Assembly (NCBI GenBank): GCA_963662175.1
Contig: OY759222.1
Span: 15,696,222-15,760,221, forward strand
From: Aradus depressus
Lineage: Eukaryota > Arthropoda > Insecta > Hemiptera > Aradidae
Length of the DNA: 64,000 nucleotides
Direction: 5' to 3'
Part shown: in pieces, positions 39,276 to 51,341 of the stretch
Layout: each line of letters opens with the position of its first letter
How positions within the stretch are numbered: the first letter of the stretch is position 1
The notes under the pieces: generated by a model
Seen by the model: only the letters and a program-made list of their open reading frames with translations
Database searches by the model: none
Told to the model about the DNA's origin: nothing
Made by a program: the position numbers and the translations under genes

Positions 39276-41692
39276 TCTATATTAATAAAGCTGAAACGGG
39301 GTTTGTTTGTTTGTTTGTATGTTTGTTCCAGCATCACGCCCAAACCGCTGGACGGATTTTTATGAAACTGCCCATGTAGCATTCTTTTGAGCCCGATTGA
39401 ATAATAGGCTGTGTGGCGTCCCAAAATTTTGATCGGGAGGGGGGGTTGTAAGGGGGGCCTAAGTATATAAATAGTGCTAACTCATTAACTAATGGTCAAA
39501 TTGTCATGAAATTTCACACGTAGTCTTTTTAAAAGCTAAACAGGAAAAAAAGGTGTGTGGCGTCCCAAAGTATTGAACGGGAGGGGGGGTTGTGGGGGGG
39601 CCTAAGTATAAATATAGAGCTAACTCATTAACTAATGGGCGAATCGTCATGAAATTTCACATGTAGTATTTTTAAAAGCCAAATAGGAAAAAAAGGTGTG
39701 TGGCGTCCCAAAGTTTTGAATGGGAGGGAAGGTTGTGGGGGGGCCAAAGTATAAATATAGAGCTAACTCTTTAACAGTTGGTCGCATTGTCACGAAGTTT
39801 CACATGTAGTATTCCTGAAGACCAAATAAAAAAATAGGCGGTGTGACGGCTCAAAATTTTTTACGGGAGGGGGGGTAGTGGGGGGGCCTATGTATAAATA
39901 TAGAGCTAACTCATTAACTAATGGGCGAATCGTCATGAAATTTCACATGTAGTATTTTTAAAAGCCAAATACGAAAAAAAGGTGTGTGGCGTCCCAAAGT
40001 TTTGAACGGGAGGGGGGGGTATTGGGTGGGCCTAAGTATAAATATAGAGCTAACTCTTTAACGGTTGGTCGGATGGTCACGAAATTTCACATGGAGTATT
40101 CCTGAAGACCAAATAGAAAAATAGGCGGTGTGACGGCTCAAAATTTTTTACGGGAGGGGGGGGGGTAGTTGGGGGGCCTAAGTATAAATATAGAGCTAAC
40201 TCATTAACTAATGGTCGAATTGTCATGAAATTTCACATGTAGTATTCCTAAAGGTCAAATAGAAATATTAGGTGTGTGACGGCCCAAAATTTTGAACAGG
40301 AAGGAGGGTTGTGGGGGGGGCTAAATATACATATAGAGTTAGCTCATTAACGGTGGGTCGTATTGTCACGAAATTTCGCATATATTATTCCTGAAGGCCA
40401 AATAGAAAAATAAGGAGTGTGGCGTCCCGAAGTTTGGAACGGGTGGCGGGGTTGAGGGGGGGTGGGGACTAAGTATAAATATAGAGCTAGCTCATTAACG
40501 GTTAATCGTATTGTCATGAATCGGATTGTCATGAATTTCACATGTAGTAATAGTAACTATGTATTCGCTGTGGGGTTCACTGTTGCAAGACATTTACTAG
40601 CTTTGATGTCCAGCGTTCCTAATATCGTACTAGCTGTGGGGTCCGCTGTTGCAAGGTATTTACTAGCTGTAGTGCTCAGCCCCAGCGTTCCTAACTATGT
40701 ACTGGCTGTGGGGTTCGCTGTTGCAAGGCACCTATAAGACATTTACTAGCTGTAATGCCCAGCGTTTCTAATTACGTACTAGCTGTGGGGTCTGCTGTTG
40801 CAAGGCGCTAGCAGTGTGGCCCAGCGTATTTCACTCGTAGGTACTAGCTGTGGGGTCCGCCGTTGCAAAACTCATACTAGCTGTGATGCCCTGTGGTTAT
40901 AACTACATACTATCTGTGGGGTTCGCAGTTGCAAGGCACCTACTACCTGTAGGGCCCAGCGTTCCTAAAAACGTACTAGCTGTGGGGTCCGTCGTTGCAA
41001 AAGCATACTAGCTGTGATGCCCAGGGTTCCTAATATCGTACTAGCTGTGGGGTCCGTTGTTGCAAGGCACTTACTAGATGTAGTGCCCAGCGTTCCTAAC
41101 TATGTACTAGCTGTGAAGTTCGCTGTTGCAAAGCACTTACTAACTGTAATGCCCAGCGTATTTAACTACATACTAGCTGTGGGGTCCGCTGTTGCAAGGC
41201 ACTTAATAGCTGTGATGCCCAGCGTTCCTAACTTCGTACTAGCTGTGGGGTCCGCTGTTGCGAGGCACATACTAGCTGTGGTGACCAGCGTTCCTAACTA
41301 CGTACTAGCTGTTGGGTCCGCCGTCGCAAGGCACATACTAGCTATGATGCCCAGCATTCCCAACTACGTACTAGCTGTGGTGCTCAGCGTTGCAAGCCAC
41401 ATACTAGCTGTGGTCACAAACGTTCTTAAGTACGCACTGACTAGGACGTCCAGCGAAGCTAAGTATTCACTAGGTGTGGCTTCCGCCGCTGAAAGGCGCA
41501 TACTAGCTGTGGTGCCCAGGGGTCCTAAAAACTTACTAGCGTTTCAACAGCTGAAGGACTATAAGCCTTATTCCGTATGAATAATTGAAAATTATAACAT
41601 CATGAATGTACTGTCGAGGAACTTAATAGCGTTATAGAAGATATTGGGAGAAAAATCAAAGTTCCCCGGGCAACGCCGGGTATAACTGCTAT
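39276..41692 (+). mobile_element. Helitron module 3
   Basis: Starts TCTATATTAATAAAGCTGAA directly after the CTAG of module 2 with no intervening base. Shorter ~143-bp array (about 39345-40500), 66-bp array (40535-41560), degenerate 3' end CTGCTATAG as in module 1. Confidence 0.88.
39345..41560 (+). repeat. ~143-bp and 66-bp arrays, module 3
   Basis: Same two arrays in the same order. The transition (TCGGATTGTCATGAATTTCA then AACTATGTATTCGCTGTGGG) is the same in modules 1-4. Confidence 0.88.
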
Positions 41693-41730
41693 AGATTTAA
41701 TATTTGTTAAAACTGATAGAGAACGACCGG

Positions 41731-43638
41731 TGTTAAGTCGCGAGTGGGTGAATTCGGGAACACGCCGAGACAATCGATAGGAGTCGGCGGGACTCTTGAA
41801 CTACATGAGTCAGTAAGCAGTTGGGCACCACGCGGGGTGGACTGAGTTGGTTGAGTTGGCTGTTACCACGCGGGTATAAAGTGAGTCGTCTCTTAACAAC
41901 GAGAGGGACCAGTTGGTCGCCACGCAGGGTGGACTGAGAGTCTGGGTCGAGCCAGCACGCGGTGTGCGGAATGGATTCGTCCTTATTACCACGCGGGTAT
42001 AAGGTGAGTCGTTAGTTACCATGCGGAAGTGAGTTGCTTATTACCACGCGGGTATAAGGTGAGTCGTTAGTTACCATGCGGAAGTGAGTTGGTTATTGCC
42101 ACGCGGGTATAAAGTGAGTCGTCTGTTACCAGGCATAGTAAGTGAGTGACTTGTGTAGTTCCCACGCGGTATGGGACTTATTATTGAACAACTGACTTTG
42201 TGTTCGTTACCACGCGGTTTTGTAATAAGGGTGTTGACCAAATAAATATATCTGTTGCTCTACTCTAAGTTCTCATTAACCTGTACCCAAATCCAACATG
42301 GTTTTTGCCGGGCCGGATTAAAGTAAGTAATACAGTCCATCTTATTTTATTATTTTCATTTGAAAAATGTCGCGAAGAAAGTCAAATTAGTCGACTTAGA
42401 AAAAACAAGACCCCGCGGCACCAGCACCGACGCCGTAGATCTTCTGCTGCTGAGAAGACTGCACCTCCCGCTACCGCGAACGAATCCACCTGCGACGCCT
42501 CTTCTGCGCAAACTGAGCCGAGACCCGCGACTTCAGCGCCTCCAGCCTCTTTGGATGAAGCCTGCAACCCACGACCTCAACGCACCAATTGGCCTACTCA
42601 TCGTATGCCTGGACGCAAAAGTCGGCTCGGACAGCCGCCTTCCATTCCACGCGGCACTGAGATCACCACTCGCACACCATTCGCTACACTGATGCATGTC
42701 GCCTCCGCTCCGTTCATGGACGACTTTCGCGCCTTTTCTCGCGATTCGCACGCTGCATGAGCTGGCTGATCGGGAGCTGCAGCGGTACCAGCTCGCGTCA
42801 GAAGTGCTCTTGAAGGAGACCTACGGAGACGACAACGCTCCGCCGCAATCCTGGAAGCTGGGACGGATCACCCAGCTCTACCCGGGGCAAGACGCGTTCA
42901 CGCGAGTCGCGGATGTCGCAACGACCACCGGGGTTGTGCGCAGACCCCTTTCGCGACTATGCCCGCTCCCAACCCAATAATGAAGCCGAGCCTTCATGGG
43001 GGGCGGGATGTTAAGTCGCGAGTTGAGTGTGGGTGAATTCGGGAACACGCCGAGACAATCGATAGGAGTCGGCGGGACTCTTGAACTACATGAGTGAGTA
43101 AGCAGTTGGGCACCACGCGGGGTGGACTGAGTTGGTTGAGTTGGCTGTTACCACGCGGGTATAAAGTGAGTCGTCTCTTAACAACGAGAGGGACCAGTTG
43201 GTCGCCACGCGGGGTGGACTGAGAGTCTGGGTCGAGCCAGCACGCGGTGTGCGCAATGGATTCGTCCTTATTACCACGCGGGTATAAGGTGAGTCGTTAG
43301 TTACCATGCGGAAGAGAGTTGCTTATTACCACGCGGGTATAAGGTGAGTCGTTAGTTACCATGCGGAAGTGAGTTGCTTATTACCACGCGGGTATAAGGT
43401 GAGTCGTTAGTTACCATGCGGAAGTGAGTTGGTTATTGCCACGCGGGTATAAAGTGAGTCGTCTGTTACCAAGCACAGTAAGTGAGTGACTTGTGTAGTT
43501 CCCACGCGGTATGGGACTTATTATTGAACAACTGACTTTGTGTTCGTTACCACGCGGTTTTGTAATAAGGGTGTTGACCAAATAAATATATCTGTTGCTC
43601 TACTCTAAGTTCTCATTAACCTGTACCCAAATCCAACA
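41731..43638 (+). mobile_element. BEL/Pao-type miniature LTR element
   Basis: LTRs 41731-42298 (568 bp) and 43009-43638 (630 bp) start TGTTAAGTCGCGAG and end CCAAATCCAACA. The target duplication ACCGG (41726-41730, 43639-43643) is exact, and removing the element restores a normal satellite unit. A purine tract GGGGGGCGGGA precedes the 3' LTR. The 710-bp interior keeps only a short 5' coding remnant and the end of pol. LTRs contain ~54-bp repeats (ACCACGCGGGTATAAGGTGA) that account for most of the length difference. Confidence 0.9.
42360..42980 (+). pseudogene. Remnant BEL/Pao polyprotein: N-terminal scrap joined to pol C-terminus
   Basis: After a short basic stretch, the frame ending at 42980 reads ELADRELQRYQLASEVLLKE and SWKLGRITQLYPGQDAFTRV then GVVRRPLSRLCPLPTQ-stop. 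W-x-LGR-x8-PG-x9-V with RP...L..LP is the known C-terminal tail of BEL/Pao pol, after the integrase. Protease, reverse transcriptase, RNase H and the integrase core are absent, so this is a large internal deletion. The 5' part (G+C-rich, Arg/Pro/Ser-rich in the alternative frame) could be the gag start but is not recognisable. Confidence 0.7.
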
Positions 43639-46600
43639 ACCGGATTATCTGAATCCTACACAAAAATCAAAATAAAAATGTTTTTCAAAAAATTTGCGCT
43701 ATTTAACGGTTTATAGGCATAATAATTGTTAAAACTGATACGAGAGATTCAGATTTATCCGGAAAGTCCCATCCGAAGTACGACGTGCTCAAGGCTTTCA
43801 ACCTAAGTAGAAATTGACCTACCCAGGTTTATTTACATAACATACGTCTCATTATCGAGTACCTCACATTCGAAAAAGCCCTGGATCATTGCTTAATGTC
43901 CCATCCGAAGGACAACGTGCTCAAAGTGTTTTTTAACTTCCCGATTGAAACATCTGACCTAAGTGCCTCAGCTAGATTTCTAAGTGGCGATCCTGAGCTC
44001 GGTAGAGTCCATTCTTGAAATTTCTCGCTTTTTAACGGTTTATAGATTTAATATTTGTTAAAACTGATAGAGAACGACCGGATTATCTGAATCCTACACA
44101 AAAATCAAAATAAAAATGTTTTTCAAAAAATTTGCGCTATTTAACGGTTTATAGGCTTAATAATTGTTAAAACTGATACGACAGATTCAGATTTATCCGG
44201 AAAGTCCCATCCGAAGGACGACGTGCTCAAGGCTATTTTCAACCTAAGTTAAATTTCACCTACCCAGGTTTATTTACATAACATACGTCTCATTATCGAG
44301 TACCTCACATTCGAAAAAGCCCTGGATCATTGCTTAATGTCCCATCCGAAGGACGACGTGCTCAAAGTTATTTTTAGCTTCCCGATTAAAACATCTGACC
44401 TAAGTGCCTCAACTAGATTTCTAAGTGGCGATCCTGAGCTCGGTAGACTCCATTCTTGAAATTTCTCGCTTTTTAACGGTTTATAGATTTAATATTTGTT
44501 AAAACTGATAGAGAACGACCGGATTATCTGAATCCTACACAAAAATCAAAATAAAAATGTTTTTCAAAAAATTCACGCTATTTAACGGTTTATAGGCTTA
44601 ATAATTGTTAAAACTGATACGACAGAATCAGATATATCCGAAAAGTCCCATCCGACGGACGACGTGCTCAAGGCTATTTTCAACCTAAGTGGAATTTCAC
44701 CTAACCAGGTTTATTTACATAACATACGTCTCATTATCGAGGACCTCACATTCGAAAAAGCCCTGGATCATCGCTTAAAGTCCCATCCGAAGGACGACGT
44801 GCTCAAAGTGTTTTTTAACTTCCCGATTGAAACATCTGACCTAAGTGCCTCAGCTAGATTTCTAAGAGGCGATCCTGAGCTCGGTAGACTCCATTCTTCA
44901 AATTTCTCGCTTTTTAACGGTTTATAGATTTAATATTTGTTAAAACTGATAGAGAACGACCGGATTATCTGAATCCTACACAAAAATCAAAATAAAAATG
45001 TTTTTCAAAAAATTTGCGCTATTTAACGGTTTATAGGCTTAATAATTGTTAAAACTGATACGAGAGATTCAGATTTATCCGGAACGTCCCATCCGAAGGA
45101 CGACGTGCTCAAGGCTATTTTCAACCTAAGTGATATTTCACCTACCCAGGTTTATTTACATAACATACGTCTCATTATCGAGTACCTCACATTCGAAAAA
45201 GCCCTGGATCATTGCTTAATGTCCCATCCGAAGGACGACGTGCTCAAAGTGTTTTTTAACTTCCCGATTGAAACATCTGACCTAAGTGCCTCAACTAGAT
45301 TTCTAAGTGGCGATCCTGAGCTCGGTAGACTCCATTCTTGAAATTTCTCGCTTTTTAACGGTTTATAGATTTAATATTTGTTAAAACTGATAGAGAACGA
45401 CCGGATTATCTGAATCCTACACAAAAATCGAAATAAAAATGTTTTTCAAAAAATTTGCGCTATTTAACGGTTTATAGGCTTAATAATTGTTAAAACTGAT
45501 ACGACAGATTCAGATTTATCCGGAAAGTCCCATCCGAAGGACGACGTGCTCAAGTCTATTTTCAACCTAAGTGAAATTTCACCTACCCAGGTTTATTTAC
45601 ATAACATACGTCTCATTATCGAGTACCTCACATTCGAAAAAGTCCTGGAACATCGCTTAAAGTCCCATCCGAAGGACGACGTGCTCATAGTTATTTTTCA
45701 CTTCCCGATTTAAACATCTGACCTAAGTTCCTCAGCTAGATTTGTAAGTGGCGATCCTGAGCTCGGTAGACTCCATTCTTCAAATTTCTCGCTTTTTAAC
45801 GGTTTATAGATTAAATATTTGTTAAAACTGATAGAGAACGACCGGATTATCTGAACCCCACACAAAAATCAAAATGAAAACGTTTTTCAAAAAATTCGCG
45901 CTATTTAACGGTTTATAGGCTTAATAATTGTTAAAACTGATACTACAGATTCAGATATATCCGGAAAGTCCCATCCGAAGGACGACGTGCTCAAGGCTTT
46001 CAACCTAAGTGGAAATTGACCTACCCAGGTTTATTTACATAACATACGTCTCATTATCGAGTACCTCACATTCGAAAAAGCCCTGGATCATTGCTTAATG
46101 TCCCATCCGAAGGACGACGTGCTCAAAGTTATTTTTAGCTTCCCGATTAAAACATCTGACCTAAGTGCCTCAACTAGATTTCTAAGTGGCGATCCTGAGC
46201 TCGGTAGACTCCATTCTTCAAATTTCTCGCTTTTTAACGGTTTATAGATTTAATATTTGTTAAAACTGATAGAGAACGACCGGATTATCTGAATCCTACA
46301 CAAAAATCAAAATAAAAATGTTTTCAAAAAATTTGCGCTATTTAACGGTTTATAGGCTTAATAATTGTTAAAACTGATACGAGAGATTCAGATTTATCCG
46401 GAAAGTCCCATCCGAAGGACGACGTGCTCAAGGCTATTTTCAACCTAAGTGAAATTTCACCTACCCAGGTTTATTTACATAACATACGTCTCATTATCGA
46501 GTACCTCACATTCGAAAAAGTCCTGGAACATCGCTTAAAGTCCCATCCGAAGGACGACGTGCTCATAGTTATTTTTCACTTCCCGATTAAAACATCTGAC

Positions 46601-46705
46601 CTAAGTGCCTCAGCTAGATTTCTAAGTGGCGATCCTGAGCTCGGTAGACTCCATTCTTCAAATATCTTGCTTTTTAACGGTTTATAGATTTAATATTTGT
46701 TAACT

Positions 46706-46874
46706 GACAGAGCCATAGAGTGTGCTGGTTTCGGATTATGCCAACGTCAGCACAACGTTCAGACTGACTTTAAATATGGTGACACCGATCCACTATGGAA
46801 GAAAAATGCCAAAAAAAAAAAGATGTATGTATAGATATGAACACAAATTAAAACTTGTGTACATTGTGATATAA
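46706..46874 (+). other. Spacer B between satellite and next module
   Basis: Near-identical to spacer A (34937-35105), including the run of A before GATGTATGTATAGATATGAA. Confidence 0.85.
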
Positions 46875-46984
46875 TCTATATTAATAAAGCTGAAACGGGG
46901 TTTGTTTGTTTGTTTGTATGTTTGTTTGTATGTATGTATGTATGTATGTATGTATGTATGTTTGTTCCAGCATCACGCCCAAAC

Positions 46985-49080
46985 GGCTGGACGGATTTTT
47001 ATGAAACTACCCATGTAGCATCCTTTTGAGCCCGATTGAATAATAGGCTATGTGGCGTCCCAAAATTTTGATCGGGAGGGGGGGTTGTAAGGGGGGCCTA
47101 AGTATATAAATAGTGCTAACACATTAACTAATGGTCGAATTGTCATGAAATTTCACACGTAGTCTCTTAAAAGCCAAACAAGAAAAAAAGGTGTGTGGCG
47201 TCCCAAAGTTTTGAACGGGAGGGGGGGGGGGGGGTTGTGGGGGGGCCTAAGTATAAATATAGAGCTAACTCATTAACTAATGGGCGAATCGTCATGAAAT
47301 TTCACATGTAGTATTTTTAAAAGCCAAATAGGAAAAAAAGGTGTGTGGCGTCCTAAAGTTTTGATCGGGAGGGGGGGTTGTAAGGCGGGCCTAAGTATAT
47401 AAATAGTGCTAACACATTAACTAATGGTCGAATTGTCATGAAATTTCACACGTAGTCTTTTTAAAAGCCAAACAGGAAAAAAAGGTGTGTGGCGTCCCAA
47501 AGTTTTTAACGGGAGGGGGGGTTGTGGGGGGGCCTAAGTATAAATATAGAGCTAATTCTTTAACGGTTGGTCGGATTATCACGAAATTTCACATGGAGTA
47601 TTCCTGAAGGCCAAATAGAAAAATAAGGTGTGTGGCGTCCCAAAGTTTTGATCGGGAGGGGGGGTTGTAAGGGGGGCCTAAGTATATAAATAGTGCTAAC
47701 ACATTAACTAATGGTCGAATTGTCATGAAATTTCACATGTAGTATTCCTAAAGGCCAAATAGAAAAATAAGGTGTGTGGCGTCCCAAAGTTTTGATCGGG
47801 AGGGGGGGTTGTAAGGGGGGCCTAAGTATATAAATAGTGCTAACACATTAACTAATGGTCGAATTGTCATGAAATTTCACACGTAGTCTTTGTTTGAGCC
47901 AAACAGGAAAAAAAGGTGTGTGGCGTCCCAAAGTTTTGAACGGGAGGGGGGGTTGTGGGGGGGCCTAAGTATAAATATAGAGCTAACTCATTAACTAATG
48001 GGCGAATCGTCATGAAATTTCACGTAGTATTTTTAAAAGCCAAATAGGGAAAAAAGGTGTGTGGCGTCCCAAGGGGGGGTTGTGGGGGGGCCTAAGTATA
48101 AATATAGAGCTAATTCTTTAACGGTTGGTCGGATTGTCACGAAATTTCACATGGAGTATTCCTGAAGGCCAAATAGAAAAATAAGGTGTGTGGCGTCCCA
48201 AAGTTTTGAACGGGAGGGGGGGTTGTGGGGGGGCCTAAGTATAAATATAGAGCTAGCTCATTAACGGTTGGTCGAATTGTCACAAAGTTTCACATGTAGT
48301 ATTCCTGAAGACCAAATAAAAAAATAGGCGGTGTAACGGCTCAAAATTTTGTACGGGAGGGGGGGTAGTGGCGGGGGGGCCTAAGTATAAATATGGTGCT
48401 TGCTCAATAACGGTTGGTCGTATTGTCATGGAATTTCACATGTAGTATTCTTAAAAGCCAAATAGAAATATAGAGTGTATATGTCACAAAATTTTGAACG
48501 GGAGAGTGGGTTGATGGGGGCCTAAGTATAAGTGTAGTGATAAGTCATTAACGGATGATCGGATTGTCACGACATTTCACATGTAGTATTCCTGGAGGCC
48601 AATTAAAAAAATAGGCGGTGTGACGGCTCAAAATTGTTTACGGGAGGGGGGGTTGTGGCGGGGAGGCCTAAGTATAAATATAGTGCTAGCTCATTAACGG
48701 TTGGTCGTATTGTCATGGAATTTCACATGTAGTATTCTTAAAAGCCAAATAGAAATATAGAGTGTATATGTCACAAAAATTTGAACGGGAGAGTGGGTTG
48801 ATGGGGGCCTAAGTATAAGTATAGTGATAAGTCATTAACGGATGATCGGATTGTCACGAAATTTCACATGAAGTATTCATAAAGGCCAAATAGAAAAATA
48901 GGGTGACGTCAAAAAATTGTGAACGGGAGGGGGGTTATGGGGGTAGGCCTAAATTTGAAGATAGTGATAGGTCATTAACGGATGATTGGATTGTCACGAA
49001 ATTTCACATGTAGTATTCTTGATGGTCAAATAAAAAAATACACTATGTGACATTTTAAAAATTTGGGAGGGGGGGCTAAG
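46985..49080 (+). repeat. ~143-bp G-rich array, module 4
   Basis: About 15 units, same sub-type order as module 2. Confidence 0.9.
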
Positions 49081-49114
49081 CATAAAAATAATGCTGAATC
49101 ATTGAAGGGTAATC

Positions 49115-51199
49115 GGATTGTCATGAATTTCACATGTAGTAGTAGTAACTATGTATTCGCTGTGGGGTTCACTGTTGCAAGACATTTACTAGCTGTGATG
49201 TCCAGCGTTCCTAATATCGTACTAGCTGTCGGGTCCGCTGTTGCAAGGCACTTACTAGCTGTAGTGCTCAGCCCCAGCGTTCCTAACTATGTACTGGCTG
49301 TGGGGTTCGCTGTTGCAAGGCACCTACAAGACATTTACTAGCTGTGATGCCCAGCGTTTCTAATTACGTACTAGCTGTGGGGTCTGCTGTTGCAAGGCGC
49401 TAGCAGTGTGGCCCAGCGTATTTCACTACGTAGGTACTAGCTGTGGGGTCCGCCGTTGCAAAACTCATACTAGCTGTGATGCCCTGTGGTTCTAACTACA
49501 TACTATCGTGGGGTTCGCAGTTGCAAGGCACCTACTACCTGTAGGGTCCAGCGTTCCTAAAAACGTACTAGCTGTGGGGTCCGTCGTTGCAAAAGCATAC
49601 TAGCTGTGATGCCCAGGGTTCCTAATATCGTACTAGCTGTGGGGTCCGTTGTTGCAAGGCATTTACTAGCTGTAGTACCCAGCGTTTCTAACTTCGTACT
49701 AGCTGTGGGGTCCGCTGTTGCGAGGCACATACTAGCTGTGGTGACCAGCGTTCCTAACTACGTACTAGCTGTTGGGTCCGCCGTCGAAAGGCACATACTA
49801 GCTATGATGCCCAGCATTCCCAACTACGTACTAGCTGTGGTGCTCAGCGGGTAATCGGATTGTCATGAATTTCACATGTAGTAGTAGTAACTATGTATTC
49901 ACTGTGGGGTTCACTGTTGCAAGACATTTACTAGCTGTGATGCCCAGTGTTCCTAACTATGTAGTATCTATGGGGTCCGCTGTTACAAAACACTTACTAG
50001 CTGTGTTGCCCAGCGTTCCGAAGTTCGTACTAGCTGTGGGGTCCGCTGTTGCAAGGCACAAACTAGATGTGGTGCCCAGGGTTCCTAACTTCGTACTAGC
50101 TGTGGTGTCCGCTGTTGCGAGGCACAAACTAGATGTGGTGCTCAGCGTTCCTAACTTCGTACTAGCTGTGGGGTCCGCTGTTGCAAGGCACATACTAGAT
50201 GTGGTGCCCAGGGTTCCTAACTTCGTACTAGCTGTGGTGTCCGCTGTTACAAAACACTTACTAGCTGTGTTGCCCAGCGTTCCGAACTTCGTACTAGCTG
50301 TGGGGTCCGCTGTTACAAAACACTTACTAGCTGTGTTGCCCAGCGTTCCGAACTTCGTACTAGCTGTGGGGTCGGCTGTTGCAAGGCACATACTAGATGT
50401 AGTGCCCAGGGTTCCTAACTTCGTACTAGCTGTGGTGTCCGCTGTTGCAAGGCACAAACTAGATGTGGTGCTCAGCGTTCCTAACTTCGTACTAGCTGTG
50501 GGGTCCGCTGTTGCAAGGCACATACTAGATGTGGTGCTCAGGGTTCCTAACTTCGTACTAGCTGTGGTGTCCGCTGTTACAAAACACTTACTAGCTGTGT
50601 TGCCCAGCGTTCCGAACTTCGTACTAGCTGTGGGGTCGGCTGTTGCAAGGCACATACTAGATGTGGTGCCCAGGGTTCCTAACTTCGTACTAGCTGTGGT
50701 GTCCGCTGTTGCAAGGCACAAACTAGATGTGGTGCTCAGCGTTCCTAACTTCGTACTAGCTGTGGGGTCCGCTGTTGCAAGGCACATACTAGCTATGGTG
50801 CTCAGCGTTCCTATTTTCGTACTAGCTGTGGGGTCCGCTGTTGCAAGGCACTTACTAGCTGTGATGCCCCGCGTTTCTAACTACGTACTAGCTGTGGGGT
50901 CCGCCGTTGCAAAACACATACTAGATGTGATGCCCAGTGGTTCTAACTATGTACTAGCTGTGGGGTCCGCTGATGCAAGGCACTTACTAGCTGTGGGGCC
51001 CAGCGTTCCTAACTACGTACTAGCTGTGGGGTCCGCCGTCGCAAGGCACATACTAGCTGTGGTCACAAACGATCTTAAGTACGCACTGGCTAGGATGTCC
51101 AGCGATGCTAAGTATTCACTAGCTGCGGTTTCCGCCGTTGAAAGGCGCATACTAGCTGTGGTGCCCAAGGGTCCTAAAAACTTACTAGCGTTACTATAG
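49115..51199 (+). repeat. 66-bp array, module 4, with long open frames on both strands
   Basis: Restarts at 49850 after GGGTAATCGGATTGTCATGA. From 49865 to 51199 the + strand is open for 444 codons (repeating FVLAVGSAVARHILDVVPRV). The minus strand is open for 276 codons across 49957-50787 (repeating CLATADPTASTKLGTL). Units 50000-50780 are almost uniform and fall into a higher-order pattern. Openness follows from a stop-free unit of 66 bp, so I do not call a gene. Confidence 0.9.
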
Positions 51200-51341
51200 C
51201 TGAAGGACTATTAGCCTTATTCCGTATGAATAATTGAAAATTATAACATCACGAATGTACTGTCGAAAAATTGAATAGACATATAGGAGATATTGGGAGT
51301 AAAGTCAAAGTTCCCCTGGCAACGCCGGGTATTACTGCTAG

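Larger units (their letters stand above)
41693..46705 (+). repeat. 440-bp satellite, block B (7 units, interrupted)
   Basis: Same satellite and unit count as block A. The first unit is split by the LTR element at 41731-43638. Later boundaries at about 44041, 44483, 44923, 45365, 45806, 46245 and 46684. Confidence 0.92.
46875..51341 (+). mobile_element. Helitron module 4
   Basis: TC start after A (46874). ~143-bp array about 46985-49080, 66-bp arrays 49115-49850 and 49865-51195, hairpin with one change (CCCTGGCAACGCCGGG), CTAG at 51338-51341. Confidence 0.9.

Noticed and set aside
49957..50787. 276-codon minus-strand frame as a gene
   Set aside because: Antisense of the 66-bp array; open only because the unit is stop-free and divisible by three.
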